From positions 1-64,000 of the forward strand of contig DDWS01000008.1 of NCBI GenBank assembly GCA_002347685.1: a stretch of DNA of 64,000 nt, in the 5' to 3' direction. Below the pieces are notes generated by a model, which was given only the letters and a program-made list of their open reading frames with translations, was not told where the DNA came from and did not search any database. The stretch's first letter is position 1. Each line of letters begins with the position of its first letter. This document shows, piece by piece, positions 51,225 through 60,951 of this stretch. Origin of the DNA: Syntrophaceae bacterium UBA2280 (GTDB taxonomy: Bacteria > Desulfobacterota > Syntrophia > Syntrophales > Smithellaceae). Position numbers and translations under genes: made by a program.

Positions 51225-52388
51225 ATGAAAAAAGACAATACTGCCGGCATCGTCCGGTTTTTAATTCCAGGCATGCTGCTTATGTTGATGGTACTGTTGC
51301 CTCCATTCGTCCGGGCACAGTCTGTTTCTTCGATAGACGCTTCCGCCGCCGCGCTGAAGCTTACGGACTTTGCCGTAAATTCCCAAAATCCGCTGGATGT
51401 TCAGGCCGTGGAGACGCTGCTGGATTATGTGCTCGAAGCCAAGTCCAGCAAGGAAGTCGAGCTGCCGAAAGTGCGGCAGGCTACGGGGGCTTATTATGAA
51501 TTCGACACCAGAATCGATTTTGCCCGTTTTCTGCAGTATTCATACAGCAATCAGATTCCATCGGCCCTGACAAGTCCCGCGTCCCTGCGGTATTCTGTAT
51601 GGAGCAGCCCCAAAGGCGAGACGCAGGAATTGCCGGGAATCTGGTCGTTGCCTGCACGTGATTCCAGTCCTGTCGTCATCAGAGGAATGCAGCGCGATGG
51701 TATTACGCCGGATCTGACCACCGAGGTCCATTATGAGTATGATCTCATGCGAACGCTGATATTGCTCAATTACAAAGGTCGGCATGTGCTGATTTCCATA
51801 TCGCAGCAGACGGGTGTATCCGATGTCGGCAGAAAGGGTTTCATCCTGGGCAAGGATGACGACTGGAATTACCACTATACAAACGATATCGGTTCGGCGA
51901 AAGCCGGCCTGGGCTGGGTAAAATCCTACATCTATGATTTTTTTGCCGTCGGCGTTTATGTCGATTCCGGGTCCTCCCCGTCAACGGTCAGATCCGGCAT
52001 GTTTCAATGGATCCGGGCCGGATGGTCCGGTATCAATTTCGTCAAGTCTCAACATGTCATCCTGGGGATGCAACGGCACGCAAAAAATTCCAAATCCATC
52101 CTTGAATCACCCCATATGCCTGAGCCCGGCCGGATCGCCGATGTGTGCCGGCGGCTTCATGCATTGCCTCAAAAAGATTTAGCTATAAGATACGCTTCTT
52201 TGCAGCAGGCAAGGCATAATCTGGCGGTGGCAAACGGTAAAATCGACATCCATGATAAAGCAGCACAAGAAATCGGCCCGGATCCAACCAAGGAACAGAT
52301 GATTGAGGCATTGATGCTGGAATACCTGAAAGTTGCCCTGGGCAAGTCCTCCCTTCTGGGCAAAAAACTGGCTTTGGTCAGTCGTTGA
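51225..52388 (+). CDS. Exported protein of unknown function
   Basis: A 387-residue protein with a clear signal peptide: charged MKKDNTAGIVRF, hydrophobic LIPGMLLMLMVLLPPF, and a VRAQS cleavage region. A TTG at 51183 would add 14 basic residues. The mature part is mixed alpha/beta with several aromatic-rich strands (ATGAYYEFDTRIDFARFLQYSYS, GKDDDWNYHYTNDIG) and has no cysteine pairs in the first half. The C-terminal 90 residues are helical. I do not recognise a family; location is probably periplasmic. Spacing to the Nudix gene (60 bases) allows co-transcription. Confidence 0.7.
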   Translation: MKKDNTAGIVRFLIPGMLLMLMVLLPPFVRAQSVSSIDASAAALKLTDFAVNSQNPLDVQAVETLLDYVLEAKSSKEVELPKVRQATGAYYEFDTRIDFARFLQYSYSNQIPSALTSPASLRYSVWSSPKGETQELPGIWSLPARDSSPVVIRGMQRDGITPDLTTEVHYEYDLMRTLILLNYKGRHVLISISQQTGVSDVGRKGFILGKDDDWNYHYTNDIGSAKAGLGWVKSYIYDFFAVGVYVDSGSSPSTVRSGMFQWIRAGWSGINFVKSQHVILGMQRHAKNSKSILESPHMPEPGRIADVCRRLHALPQKDLAIRYASLQQARHNLAVANGKIDIHDKAAQEIGPDPTKEQMIEALMLEYLKVALGKSSLLGKKLALVSR

Positions 52389-52448
52389 ATATCTTGCGCT
52401 TTTCCCGGCGCACTAGTGGTTTCCTCCCGGTAGAGACAGGACAATGTC

Positions 52449-53276
52449 ATGATAAACGCCAAGCCCACCGACGCGGCAACCGTGATGATTTTAAGGCCCG
52501 GTCAGGATGCCGGCGTCACGGATATTGAAGTCCTCCTGGTCCTGAGGAATCGCAAAAGCAGCTTCGTTCCGGGCTACTATGTGTTTCCCGGCGGTTCTCT
52601 GGATGCGGAGGATTTTGAGCCGGGCATGGAGTGTTTTGTCCGGGGAATCGACCGGACATGCGCGGCCCGGATGCTTTCCGACATGTCGCAGCCGGAAAAA
52701 GCTTTGGGTGCGTGGGTTGCGGGAATCCGTGAGACGTTTGAAGAAGTGGGACTGCTGATTGCCTGCAGAAGCGACGGTACACCCGTGATGCTCCGGACGG
52801 ATGAGGAACAAAAGCGGTTTGAAAAATACCGGCGGGACCTTGCCACGGGGAAATTGAAATTTTCTCAGATGCTTCAGGCCGAAGAATTGATCCTGCCTGC
52901 GGACAGTCTCCATTACTTTTCCCATTGGATTACCCCTGAGTCCTTTCCCCAACGCTACGATGTGCGTTTCTTTCTGGCCGCGGCGCCTGCCGCCCAATCG
53001 GTGTTATGCGACGGCGTGGAGCTGACGGATTCTATCTGGCTTACGCCTTCGGCCGCCCTGAAACGCTACGAGGCGGGTGGAATTGAAATGGCTCTGCCGC
53101 AGATCATGACGCTCGAGGAACTTTCCCGTTTTCAAACGATTGAGGGTGCTGTTGCGTTTGCACAAACACGCCATGTGCCGACTGTTCTGACCCGGATTGA
53201 AAATATTGACGGCAAGGCCGTGGAAGTCATGCCGGACGGGACGGTCTTTGTAATCCGTCCGCCTGTTTACCCGTGA
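52449..53276 (+). CDS. Nudix hydrolase, NUDT19/NUDT7-like
   Basis: A 275-residue Nudix protein. The N-terminal strand region ATVMILRPGQDAGVTDIEVLLVLRNRKSSFVPGYYVFPGG precedes the Nudix helix GAWVAGIRETFEEVGLLIAC, which has the REUXEEXGU core intact. A long insertion separates the conserved Gly block from this helix, as in the NUDT19 group, where it includes a CoA-binding segment. Members hydrolyse CoA or acyl-CoA to acyl phosphopantetheine and ADP. With so many CoA ligases in the window, control of CoA ester levels is a plausible role, but other nucleoside diphosphate substrates cannot be excluded. Confidence 0.82.
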   Translation: MINAKPTDAATVMILRPGQDAGVTDIEVLLVLRNRKSSFVPGYYVFPGGSLDAEDFEPGMECFVRGIDRTCAARMLSDMSQPEKALGAWVAGIRETFEEVGLLIACRSDGTPVMLRTDEEQKRFEKYRRDLATGKLKFSQMLQAEELILPADSLHYFSHWITPESFPQRYDVRFFLAAAPAAQSVLCDGVELTDSIWLTPSAALKRYEAGGIEMALPQIMTLEELSRFQTIEGAVAFAQTRHVPTVLTRIENIDGKAVEVMPDGTVFVIRPPVYP

Positions 53277-53331
53277 CAATGCCCTCCTTGCGAAACGGGC
53301 GCCGGGATTGAAAAGTCAAACAGATTTGTTA

Positions 53332-53360
53332 TTGACATAAAATGCTGTTCTTCCTATACT
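53332..53360 (+). promoter_or_regulatory. Promoter of the pilT operon
   Basis: TTGACA (53332-53337) and TATACT (53355-53360) are exactly 17 bases apart, one of the best promoters in the window, about 85 bases before the pilT start codon. Confidence 0.8.
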
Positions 53361-53444
53361 TCCACGCGGCAGAACCAATGCAATAAAATAGTTTCTAAAC
53401 TTTCCTGCCGAGTTGCCGACATTAGACCTGATTGGGGAGATTGC

Positions 53445-54482
53445 ATGGCCAAGATTGACGCCCTTTTGAAAATGATTCTGGAATATAAAGCCTCCGATTT
53501 GCACGTCTGCGTGGGGGAACCGCCGCTTTTGCGCATAGACGGCCAGCTTCAACGGACGAAATATCACGATCTGGCCGGGGAAGAAGTCGAACTGCTCCTC
53601 ATGGAGATGCTCGATGAAAAGACGCTCAGCCTGTTAAAAACAAAAAAGGACATCGATTTTGCCTACGAGCTCGAAGGTGTGGCACGTTTTCGAGGCAATA
53701 TATTTCTGGAACGCAACGGATACAGCGGCGCGTTTCGCGTGATTCCCACGGGAATTAAGACACTGCGGGAGCTCGGCATTCCCGATGTGGTTTATTCTCT
53801 GGCCCGGCTGAAAAAAGGGATGGTTCTGGTCACCGGTTCGACGGGTTCTGGCAAGTCCACGACACTCGCGGCGATGATCGATCTCATCAATAAAGAGAAA
53901 AACGCGCATATCATTACTCTCGAAGATCCGATTGAATTTATTCATCCCAAAGGCAAATGCCTGATCCATCAACGGCAGTTGGGATTCCATATGGAGAGTT
54001 TTTCCGGCGGCCTGAAAGCCGCCCTGCGGGAAGATCCGGATGTCGTTCTGGTGGGAGAGATGCGCGATCTAGACACGATCCAGCTGGCGCTCACGGCGGC
54101 GGAAACCGGTCTGCTGGTTTTAGGCACGCTGCATACCTCCAGCGCGCCGAAAACGGTGGATCGCATTATTGATGTGTTTCCAACCTCTCAGCAATCCCAG
54201 ATCCGGACGATGCTGGCCGAATCTCTGCGCGGAGTGGTTTCGCAGAGTCTTCTTCGCCGGGCGGACCGCAAAGGCCGGGTGGCGGCGGTGGAGGTGATGG
54301 TCTGCAACGGGGCCATCCAGAACCTCATCCGGGAAGGCAAGACGTTCCAGATTGTTTCGGTGATGCAGACCGGCAGGAACATCGGAATGCAGCCGATGGC
54401 CGACCATATCAAAAAGATGCTTCAGGACGGCCTGGTCACGCAGGAGGAAGCGGATATTTACGCCAGCCGGATTGAGGGATGA
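53445..54482 (+). CDS. Type IV pilus retraction ATPase, PilT/PilU family
   Basis: A 345-residue hexameric ATPase that depolymerises type IV pili at the inner membrane. The N-terminal PAS-like domain contains the PilT motif ASDLHVCVGEPPLLRIDGQL. The core has Walker A VLVTGSTGSGKSTTLAAM, the Asp box HIITLEDPIEFIHP, Walker B DPDVVLVGEMRDLDTIQLAL and the His box LGTLHTSSAPKTVDRIIDVFP. The PilT-specific C-terminal segment appears as AIQNLIREGKTFQIVSVMQTG (usually AIRNLIREGK). PilT and PilU are not separable here. Nearby pil genes are absent, but the two downstream genes appear to be accessory regulators in the same operon. Confidence 0.9.
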   Translation: MAKIDALLKMILEYKASDLHVCVGEPPLLRIDGQLQRTKYHDLAGEEVELLLMEMLDEKTLSLLKTKKDIDFAYELEGVARFRGNIFLERNGYSGAFRVIPTGIKTLRELGIPDVVYSLARLKKGMVLVTGSTGSGKSTTLAAMIDLINKEKNAHIITLEDPIEFIHPKGKCLIHQRQLGFHMESFSGGLKAALREDPDVVLVGEMRDLDTIQLALTAAETGLLVLGTLHTSSAPKTVDRIIDVFPTSQQSQIRTMLAESLRGVVSQSLLRRADRKGRVAAVEVMVCNGAIQNLIREGKTFQIVSVMQTGRNIGMQPMADHIKKMLQDGLVTQEEADIYASRIEG

Positions 54483-54504
54483 TTCAACGGTTCAAGGGTG
54501 TGTC

Positions 54505-56514
54505 ATGACGGATTTCACAACACTGAAAAATGGTCTGGTCAGTTCGGGATTGCTGACGGAAGAACAAATCGCGCGGGCTGAAGATTACGCTCTGACGGTG
54601 GGTCTGTCGCTGGACGAGGCGCTGGTCTTTATGAAAATGATCAATTACGCATCGCTAGGCGGGGTTCTGTCCGGAATCCATGAAAAGCCCTATGTTTCGC
54701 TTCTGAATGCCGCGCCCGATGAGGCCGCCCGGGGGAAAATATCGGCGAATGTGGCCGAATCGCTCAAGGTGTTTCCCTGCCGCTTCAACTCGAAAACAGG
54801 CACGCTTTTGCTGGCTGTAAGTGATCCGGGTGATCCCGATTTGATCAGGAACCTTTCGAAAAGCGTTTCACCTTCCCTGAAGATCGAATACGCCGTTGCA
54901 TCCGCATCCGAAATTCTGATGGCGATCGCCATTCATTATAAAGGCAAAGCTTACACGCCGGAAATCGATCTGGAGCTGCCCAAGGGGTTTACGATTGTCA
55001 CCCCCGGACGCAAAACCAAAGAAGGACTTGATCTGGAAGATGAGGCGCAAAGCGGCAGCAGGATTTTGCTGCTCGAGCAGGACCTCGATCGTGCCCGCGC
55101 ACTGATGACACTATTGCGCCGCGAAGGTTTTTCCAATGTCCGGTGGGCTTCCTCCCCGAAAGAGGCGACGCAGGTCCTGAAGGAAAAGCCCGCGGATATG
55201 CTTGTTGCAAACGGCAGGATGTTCAAACCGCAGGGCGGCTGGGTTCGCGAGCTTCCGCCGGAGGTCGTGCCGTCTTTCATTTCCTGCTATAATCTCCGGA
55301 CGATGCTTTTAGGCCAGGAATACCCCTATTCGCAAATGAGCGAAGCGCTGGTGTCCCTGGTGGCTTTCATGGTCCGGCGCAGTGTTACAAGCAACGATCA
55401 GCTGCAGCCTATCCTCACCGCTGCGCGTTATTGTAAGCTTTTGTCCATGCGGCTGGGATTGTCCGCCGTGCAGGTGGACGGGGTGGTGCTCGCTGCATGG
55501 CTCTCAGCACCGGATATCGGCAGGCTGATCCTTGATCATCTGGTCGCTCCCTATCCGATCACAGAGATCATCGAAGCCCAGAAAAGCGATGTTGGCAGAA
55601 AGAGAATCGAAGCTCAGATTCTCTTTCTGGTCAGACAGTACATGGTGCTGAAAAAAAACCGTCCGGAAATCTCCGGTGATATGGACAAGGTGCGAAGAGA
55701 GCTTGGCTCAGCGCTCGATCCTGTCGAAGACAAGCCCATTGTGGAGGCGTTTCTCAATGTCATTAAGGACGAGGAGTTTCTGAAAAACGCGGGCCGCGCC
55801 GGAGGTCGAATATTGGTCGTCGATCCGGATGTTGTCAAGGAATCCGCGCTGGTGCTCAGGCTCAGCAACGACGGTTATGACGTGACCGTCGTGGGCGATG
55901 CAAAACAGGCGTCCAGGGTTATTTTTGACATGGGGGTGGATCTGGTTCTTTCTGAGGTGAACCTGCCGGGAACCGACGGGCTGCGCTTCTGCCGGGCGCT
56001 TCGGGAGAATCCCGCTTCATCCAACATTTCCTTTTTTTTCATGACGGCGGAAGAAGGCGCCAGGCTTGCCGCCCAATGTCTGGAGGCCGGTGCCGACGAT
56101 TTTTTCAAAAAACCTGTCGATCTGGAAATGCTGTCGCTCAAGATTCGTAATATCCTGAATCTCAAGGCGTCCTCGCGCGGTTCGAAAAAGGGCATTACGG
56201 GCACCCTGCAGGACATGAGTGCCACGGATATCATCCAGACGCTCACCATCGGAGAAAAGGATGTGGAAGTCCATTTCACCCATCAGAATCAAAAAGGCGT
56301 GATTTTTATCCGCCAGGGAGAGATCATTCACGCGAAGACCGAAAGAATGGAAGGACAGGAGGCGTTCTACCGGCTGATGGCCTGGGAGGACGGAGAGTTT
56401 GAAATCACCACATCGTCGAGCTTTCCCGCCCGAACGATTCACGACAGCGCGATGTCGCTGTTGATGGAATGGGCGCGCCTGGCCGATGAGGCCAGCGTTC
56501 GGGGGCAGGCCTGA
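54505..56514 (+). CDS. Multidomain regulator: MshEN - pseudo-REC - degenerate HD - REC (Asp to Glu) - PATAN
   Basis: A 669-residue signalling protein starting at ATG 54505, 22 bases after pilT. Residues about 1-150 resemble the MshEN/GspE N-terminal domain (SGLLTEEQIARAEDYAL; VFPCRFNSKTGTLLLAVSDPGD), often a c-di-GMP-binding module. A receiver-like unit at about 180-260 has Asn where the phosphorylated Asp should be (MLVANGRMF). A helical region at about 285-400 looks like an HD-GYP remnant, with HDIGK replaced by SAPDIGR. A second receiver (about 435-555) is complete except that the acceptor Asp is Glu484 (LVLSEVNLPGTDG); its acid pocket, Thr and Lys are present. The C-terminus (565-669) is a PATAN/DUF4388 domain. 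It probably regulates pilus retraction without classical phosphorylation. Confidence 0.75.
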   Translation: MTDFTTLKNGLVSSGLLTEEQIARAEDYALTVGLSLDEALVFMKMINYASLGGVLSGIHEKPYVSLLNAAPDEAARGKISANVAESLKVFPCRFNSKTGTLLLAVSDPGDPDLIRNLSKSVSPSLKIEYAVASASEILMAIAIHYKGKAYTPEIDLELPKGFTIVTPGRKTKEGLDLEDEAQSGSRILLLEQDLDRARALMTLLRREGFSNVRWASSPKEATQVLKEKPADMLVANGRMFKPQGGWVRELPPEVVPSFISCYNLRTMLLGQEYPYSQMSEALVSLVAFMVRRSVTSNDQLQPILTAARYCKLLSMRLGLSAVQVDGVVLAAWLSAPDIGRLILDHLVAPYPITEIIEAQKSDVGRKRIEAQILFLVRQYMVLKKNRPEISGDMDKVRRELGSALDPVEDKPIVEAFLNVIKDEEFLKNAGRAGGRILVVDPDVVKESALVLRLSNDGYDVTVVGDAKQASRVIFDMGVDLVLSEVNLPGTDGLRFCRALRENPASSNISFFFMTAEEGARLAAQCLEAGADDFFKKPVDLEMLSLKIRNILNLKASSRGSKKGITGTLQDMSATDIIQTLTIGEKDVEVHFTHQNQKGVIFIRQGEIIHAKTERMEGQEAFYRLMAWEDGEFEITTSSSFPARTIHDSAMSLLMEWARLADEASVRGQA

Positions 56515-56545
56515 ACAACAAAAAGACATGATTGAAGGGTATCCT

Positions 56546-57004
56546 ATGCTGAAAATTGAGACCTTAAGAAAGAAAGCAACGGTTTATTTCGCAGATGAAA
56601 CCAGGATGAGCGGCAATTTCTTCGCGTCCATCGCATCGTATGACCATACCGGGACCGAACTGATCTCGGAGCTTCTGGCCGGCGATCGAAATTACATTCC
56701 CTTTGAGTCGGAAGAAACAGGCGAGATTGCCCTTTTGCGCAAAGAGAACATGGTGATGGTGCATATTGATGACAAAGAAGTGGATAATTTCATGCCCGGC
56801 TATAAACAGGTTCGGGTGAATATCCACATGCTCAACGGTCAAAAGCTGAGCGGCAAGGTCTCGTTTGCCCTTCCCGAAACCCATTCCCGTCTTTCTGATT
56901 TTCTGAATTCGCGGGATGCTTTTTTTCGTCTGGAAGTGGACGGGGAAAATTTTCTGGTGCAAAATCGTTTCGTCAGGCTCATCACGTCACAGAAACAGGA
57001 ATGA
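56546..57004 (+). CDS. Beta-rich protein of unknown function in the pilT operon
   Basis: A 152-residue soluble protein; ATG 56546 is preferred because GAAGGG lies six bases upstream, while ATG 56528 has no good site. The sequence shows two similar halves, each starting with a strand pattern (KATVYFADETRMSGNFFAS and RVNIHMLNGQKLSGKVSFALP), suggesting a duplicated small beta-barrel such as an SH3- or Sm-like fold. The last strand reads NRFVRLIT. There is no PilZ RxxxR motif, so direct c-di-GMP binding of that type is unlikely. Its position directly after the PATAN regulator implies a role in the same pilus or surface-sensing pathway. No family recognised with certainty. Confidence 0.65.
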   Translation: MLKIETLRKKATVYFADETRMSGNFFASIASYDHTGTELISELLAGDRNYIPFESEETGEIALLRKENMVMVHIDDKEVDNFMPGYKQVRVNIHMLNGQKLSGKVSFALPETHSRLSDFLNSRDAFFRLEVDGENFLVQNRFVRLITSQKQE

Positions 57005-57033
57005 ACGTCCAAGGTTGAATCCAATGCGCCGGC

Positions 57034-60000
57034 TTATTCTGACGACAGAACTTCGCGGACTTTTCTGGCGAGGTCTCTTAACGTGAAAGGCTTCTGCAAA
57101 AACTTCACATGGCTGTCCAGCACGCCGTGATGCACAATCACATCGGACGTATAACCGGACATGAAAAGGACCCGGACATCCGGTTGTTTTTCTACGAGAC
57201 GGTCACGCAAGTCCTTCCCGCTCATCGACGGCATGATCACATCCGTGATGACCAGGTCGATGGATGTTTGATGCTGTTCGAAGACGGATAAAGCGTTCAG
57301 AGGGCTTTCCGTGGCCATGACGCTGTATCCCATGGATTCAAGCATGCCCCGGGTGATTTTCAGCACCATCGCGTCGTCTTCCACAAGCAGGATGTTTCCT
57401 TTTCCGGCCAGAACCGTTTCGTCCTCATTCGAGGCGTGAATTCCTTTGTCCTCTTCTGTGCGCGGTAAAAAGACGGTAAAGGTGGTGCCGTGGTCCGGTT
57501 CGCTGTACACATGAACAAAGCCGTTGTTTTGATTAACGATGCCGTAAATCGTTGACAATCCCAGCCCCGTTCCTTTGCCCGTTTCCTTGGTGGTGAAGAA
57601 AGGCTCAAAGATATGGTTGAGCGTTTCCTTGCCCATGCCCGTGCCGTTGTCAGAAACAGACAGGCGGACATACTGCCCCGGTGTTGCGCCGATATGCTGT
57701 CTGCAATAGAAGCTATCCAGCGTGATGTTTTCCGTGGCAATGGTCAGGATACCGCCCGCGGGCATGGCGTCGCGTGCATTGATTGCGAGGTTCATCAGGA
57801 TTTGTTCCACCTGGGACGGGTCGATCTTGATGCTCCAGAGGTTCGCTCCGGGATGGTAAGTCAATCGGACATCTTCGCCGATCAGTCGCAGCAGGGCTTT
57901 TTGCGAATTGGCCACCAGATCGTTTAAATCGACAATCTTCGGCGCGATGATCTGCTTGCGGGAAAAAGCCAGAAGCTGTGTGGTGATGTCGCGTGAACGG
58001 ACGGCGGCCTTCTCGATTTCGTCAATATCCGGCACGATGGGGTGTAGCTGACCTAATTTGAGTTTGACAAGATCCACATAACCCAGAATAACACTCAGCA
58101 TGTTGTTGAAATCATGCGCTACTCCGCCGGCGAGTCTTCCGACGGTTTCCAGTTTCTGCGCCTGTACCAGCTGTTTTTCCAACCTTTCTTTTTCCTCTTC
58201 GGCCTTTTTACGCTCCGTGATGTCTTTGCCCCGGACAAGAATTTCGCTGATCCGGCCATTTTCGTCTCGATTGAATGTACCTGTGATTTCCATCCAAAGC
58301 AGATGTCCTTCCTTGTGGATGGCTTCAATCTCCAGCGTGATCGCCCTGTCGAGGTCAAAGGGCTTTCCGCCGGCCTCAAGCGCCAATTCGTCAGCCAGCC
58401 TCCGGGTTGCGTAGTCGAAAGATGCAGGCGTGAGAAGCTGATCCAAAGGTGTTTTGCGTGCTTCTTCCGGTGTATAGCCTGTTAACCGCGTGCTGGATGG
58501 ACTGACATAGGTGAACTGCAGGCCCGGATCGATAGTCCAGATGACGTCGTTCATGTTTTCCACGATCATCCGATAGCGTTTTTCGCTTTCCTCAATAATG
58601 AGCTGAGCCTTCTTGCGCTCGGATATATCGCGGGCGACGCCCAAAAGCTCGAAGGGATTCCCCTGGTCGTCGCGATTGAAAGAAAGGGTCAGCTCCTGCC
58701 ACAAATGGTTACCGTCCTTGCGGAGGACCTCCAGCTCTAGCACCCGGGACGTTTCCGGATTCCTGGGACGCAACGGATCGCCGGGTTCAAATTCTTCCAA
58801 TATGACTTGAGATACAACGGCCATCGATTCGGGCGTGAGTTGGTGCTCCAGCGGAATGTGCCTGATTTCTTCAGGGGTGTAGCCGGTCAGCATTTCGATG
58901 GCGGGGCTTAAATAGACATATTGAAAATTGAAATCCATCGTCCAGATGGCATCGTTCATGTTTTCTATGATCATCCGGTAACGTTTTTCACTTTCCGCCA
59001 GGGCCTGTTCGATTTTTCTGCGTTCAGTAATGTTCCTGCCGACGGCCAGCATTTCTGTGGCGTTGCCTTCCCCATCTCGGTTGAAGGTGAGATTCACTTC
59101 CAGCCAGAGATTGTCGCCTCCTTTCGAGTAGGCTTCGAGCTCCAGCGTTCGGAAACGATTCGGGTCAGCCTGCGGGCTGCTGCTTTCCATGGTGAGTTCT
59201 TCGGCCAGTGTTTGAGCGATCAGGGTGAAGGACCTGGGCGCGAGCAGGTCTTCGAGAAACATAATATTCGATTCTTCGGTGCTGAAGCCCGTGACGCGCG
59301 ATGTCGATTCACTCACATGGGTCAGACGCAAACCGAAATCAATGACCCAGACCATGTCGTTGACGTTATCCACGATCATCCGGTAGCGGTGTTCGCTTTC
59401 TTTGAGGGCAACCTGAGCTTTCTTGCGCTCGGTAATATTTCTGCCGACAAAAAGAATCTCGACCGGCTTGCCGGTTTCGTCACGGTTAAACGAGGCGGTG
59501 ACCTCTTCCCATATGGTGCCGCCGTCCTTGCAGTAGGTCTCCAATTCCATGGTTCTGGCGCGATAAGGATCGACAGGTTTGCCGCTGAATTCCAGTTCCA
59601 GCTCCTCTGCCAGGATCTGCTGAGCCATGGCGTAGGATTCCGGCGTCATCTGGTCTTGCACCGGTATTTTCATGATTTCTTCCGGCGTAAAGCCCGTCAC
59701 CCGAATTTCGGAAGGGCTCAAATAGGTGTATTGCAGGTTCAAATCCATCGTCCAGATGGTGTCCTGTATATTTTCAACGAGCATCCGGTAGCGTTTTTCA
59801 CTTTCCGCGAGGGCTTCTTCGGCTTTCTTGCGCTCCGTGATGTTCCGGGAAACCCCGTGAAGACCGGTTAAGAGACCCTGATCGTTCCGGATTCCGCTGA
59901 TGACCGTTTCCATCCAGCGGGTGGAGCCGTCTTTATGATGATATTCCAACACAAGCATCGCACTTCTTTCCGGGTCTGCCTGATGCTGCTCTTCCAGGGC

Positions 60001-60792
60001 AAGCTCCCTGGCCATGGCCTCCAGACCGAAAGACAGGGAGGCAGGTGTCAGCTGTTCTTCAACTGTCTGATTCATCCTTTCTTCCCGGCTGAACCCGAGT
60101 ATTTTCTGTACGGATGAGCTGACATAGAGTGTCCGCAAATTCAGGTCTGCGATCCATATAATATCAGACATCTTTTCGGTGAGAAGCCTGTATTGACTTT
60201 CGCTTTCCCGCAGGGCATCCTCCGCCTGCTTGCGCCGTGTAACATCGCGGACGACGCCACGAAATCCGGCCGGCTTGCCTTGATCATCGCGAAGCAGGGC
60301 AACCGACGATTCCACATCGATGGGTTCTTTGTTCTTTTTGAGGATTTGCCAATCAAAACCTTTCACGGCCCGGCCGGTCAGATACACCCCGTGAAAGACA
60401 TCGTAAAGATGTTGGGCATTGGCCTTATCCACAAGATTGCTGAAATGTATCCCATGGAGCTCTTCTTCGGCATAGCCCAGTTCCCGTATTACACTGTCAT
60501 TGAAGAAAAAAAGATTTCCTTTTAAATCGACTTCAAAATAGGATTCTTCGATGGCGTCGATGATGTGCCGGTAGCGCCGGGCGTCCGCCGCCTGATTCTC
60601 GACGAATTGAGCAAGGGAAGTGATTCTTTTTTCAGTCTTTTCAAGCAGGCTGTTGACGGCATCCGCCACACGGCCCAGGGGATCGTCGGGGGAGGTAAAA
60701 TCCAGGCGTGCTTCATAATGACCTTTCGAAGCGGCAGCGGAAAGCACATCCAGAATTTGTCCTATGCGGTCTTTTTCATCTTTCTGCGTCAT
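57034..60792 (-). CDS. Hybrid sensor histidine kinase with six PAS domains and C-terminal receiver
   Basis: A 1252-residue cytosolic kinase with no membrane helix; start ATG 60792 (MTQKDEKDR) is preferred over the longer frame reaching 60969. A short HAMP-like region is followed by six PAS/PAC units; units 3-6 are close copies, beginning YRMLVEN, YRMIVDN, YRMIIEN and YRMIVEN and ending in ITERKKA or ISERKKA linkers. The HisKA box LAGGVAHDFNNML places the phosphoacceptor at His893, followed by the N box ILMNLAINARDAMP and G boxes DNGTGMG and KGTGLGLSTIYG. A receiver domain at about 1130-1250 has Asp1184 (LVITDVIMPSMSG). The lack of a membrane part means internal or diffusible signals. It is convergent with the pilT operon and divergent from tex. 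Confidence 0.92.
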   Translation of the reverse strand: MTQKDEKDRIGQILDVLSAAASKGHYEARLDFTSPDDPLGRVADAVNSLLEKTEKRITSLAQFVENQAADARRYRHIIDAIEESYFEVDLKGNLFFFNDSVIRELGYAEEELHGIHFSNLVDKANAQHLYDVFHGVYLTGRAVKGFDWQILKKNKEPIDVESSVALLRDDQGKPAGFRGVVRDVTRRKQAEDALRESESQYRLLTEKMSDIIWIADLNLRTLYVSSSVQKILGFSREERMNQTVEEQLTPASLSFGLEAMARELALEEQHQADPERSAMLVLEYHHKDGSTRWMETVISGIRNDQGLLTGLHGVSRNITERKKAEEALAESEKRYRMLVENIQDTIWTMDLNLQYTYLSPSEIRVTGFTPEEIMKIPVQDQMTPESYAMAQQILAEELELEFSGKPVDPYRARTMELETYCKDGGTIWEEVTASFNRDETGKPVEILFVGRNITERKKAQVALKESEHRYRMIVDNVNDMVWVIDFGLRLTHVSESTSRVTGFSTEESNIMFLEDLLAPRSFTLIAQTLAEELTMESSSPQADPNRFRTLELEAYSKGGDNLWLEVNLTFNRDGEGNATEMLAVGRNITERRKIEQALAESEKRYRMIIENMNDAIWTMDFNFQYVYLSPAIEMLTGYTPEEIRHIPLEHQLTPESMAVVSQVILEEFEPGDPLRPRNPETSRVLELEVLRKDGNHLWQELTLSFNRDDQGNPFELLGVARDISERKKAQLIIEESEKRYRMIVENMNDVIWTIDPGLQFTYVSPSSTRLTGYTPEEARKTPLDQLLTPASFDYATRRLADELALEAGGKPFDLDRAITLEIEAIHKEGHLLWMEITGTFNRDENGRISEILVRGKDITERKKAEEEKERLEKQLVQAQKLETVGRLAGGVAHDFNNMLSVILGYVDLVKLKLGQLHPIVPDIDEIEKAAVRSRDITTQLLAFSRKQIIAPKIVDLNDLVANSQKALLRLIGEDVRLTYHPGANLWSIKIDPSQVEQILMNLAINARDAMPAGGILTIATENITLDSFYCRQHIGATPGQYVRLSVSDNGTGMGKETLNHIFEPFFTTKETGKGTGLGLSTIYGIVNQNNGFVHVYSEPDHGTTFTVFLPRTEEDKGIHASNEDETVLAGKGNILLVEDDAMVLKITRGMLESMGYSVMATESPLNALSVFEQHQTSIDLVITDVIMPSMSGKDLRDRLVEKQPDVRVLFMSGYTSDVIVHHGVLDSHVKFLQKPFTLRDLARKVREVLSSE

Positions 60793-60951
60793 GAATCCGT
60801 CACCGATCCTAAGTCTGTAAGGATTATCAAGGTCGCACTTTATTCTTATCATGAATGAGATCGGTTGAATAGCGTGAAAACTTGACGTTTGATTGCATCC
60901 CGAAGGCGACTGTGCTAATGCTCCCGATTCATCAATCGATAAAGGAAGAAC

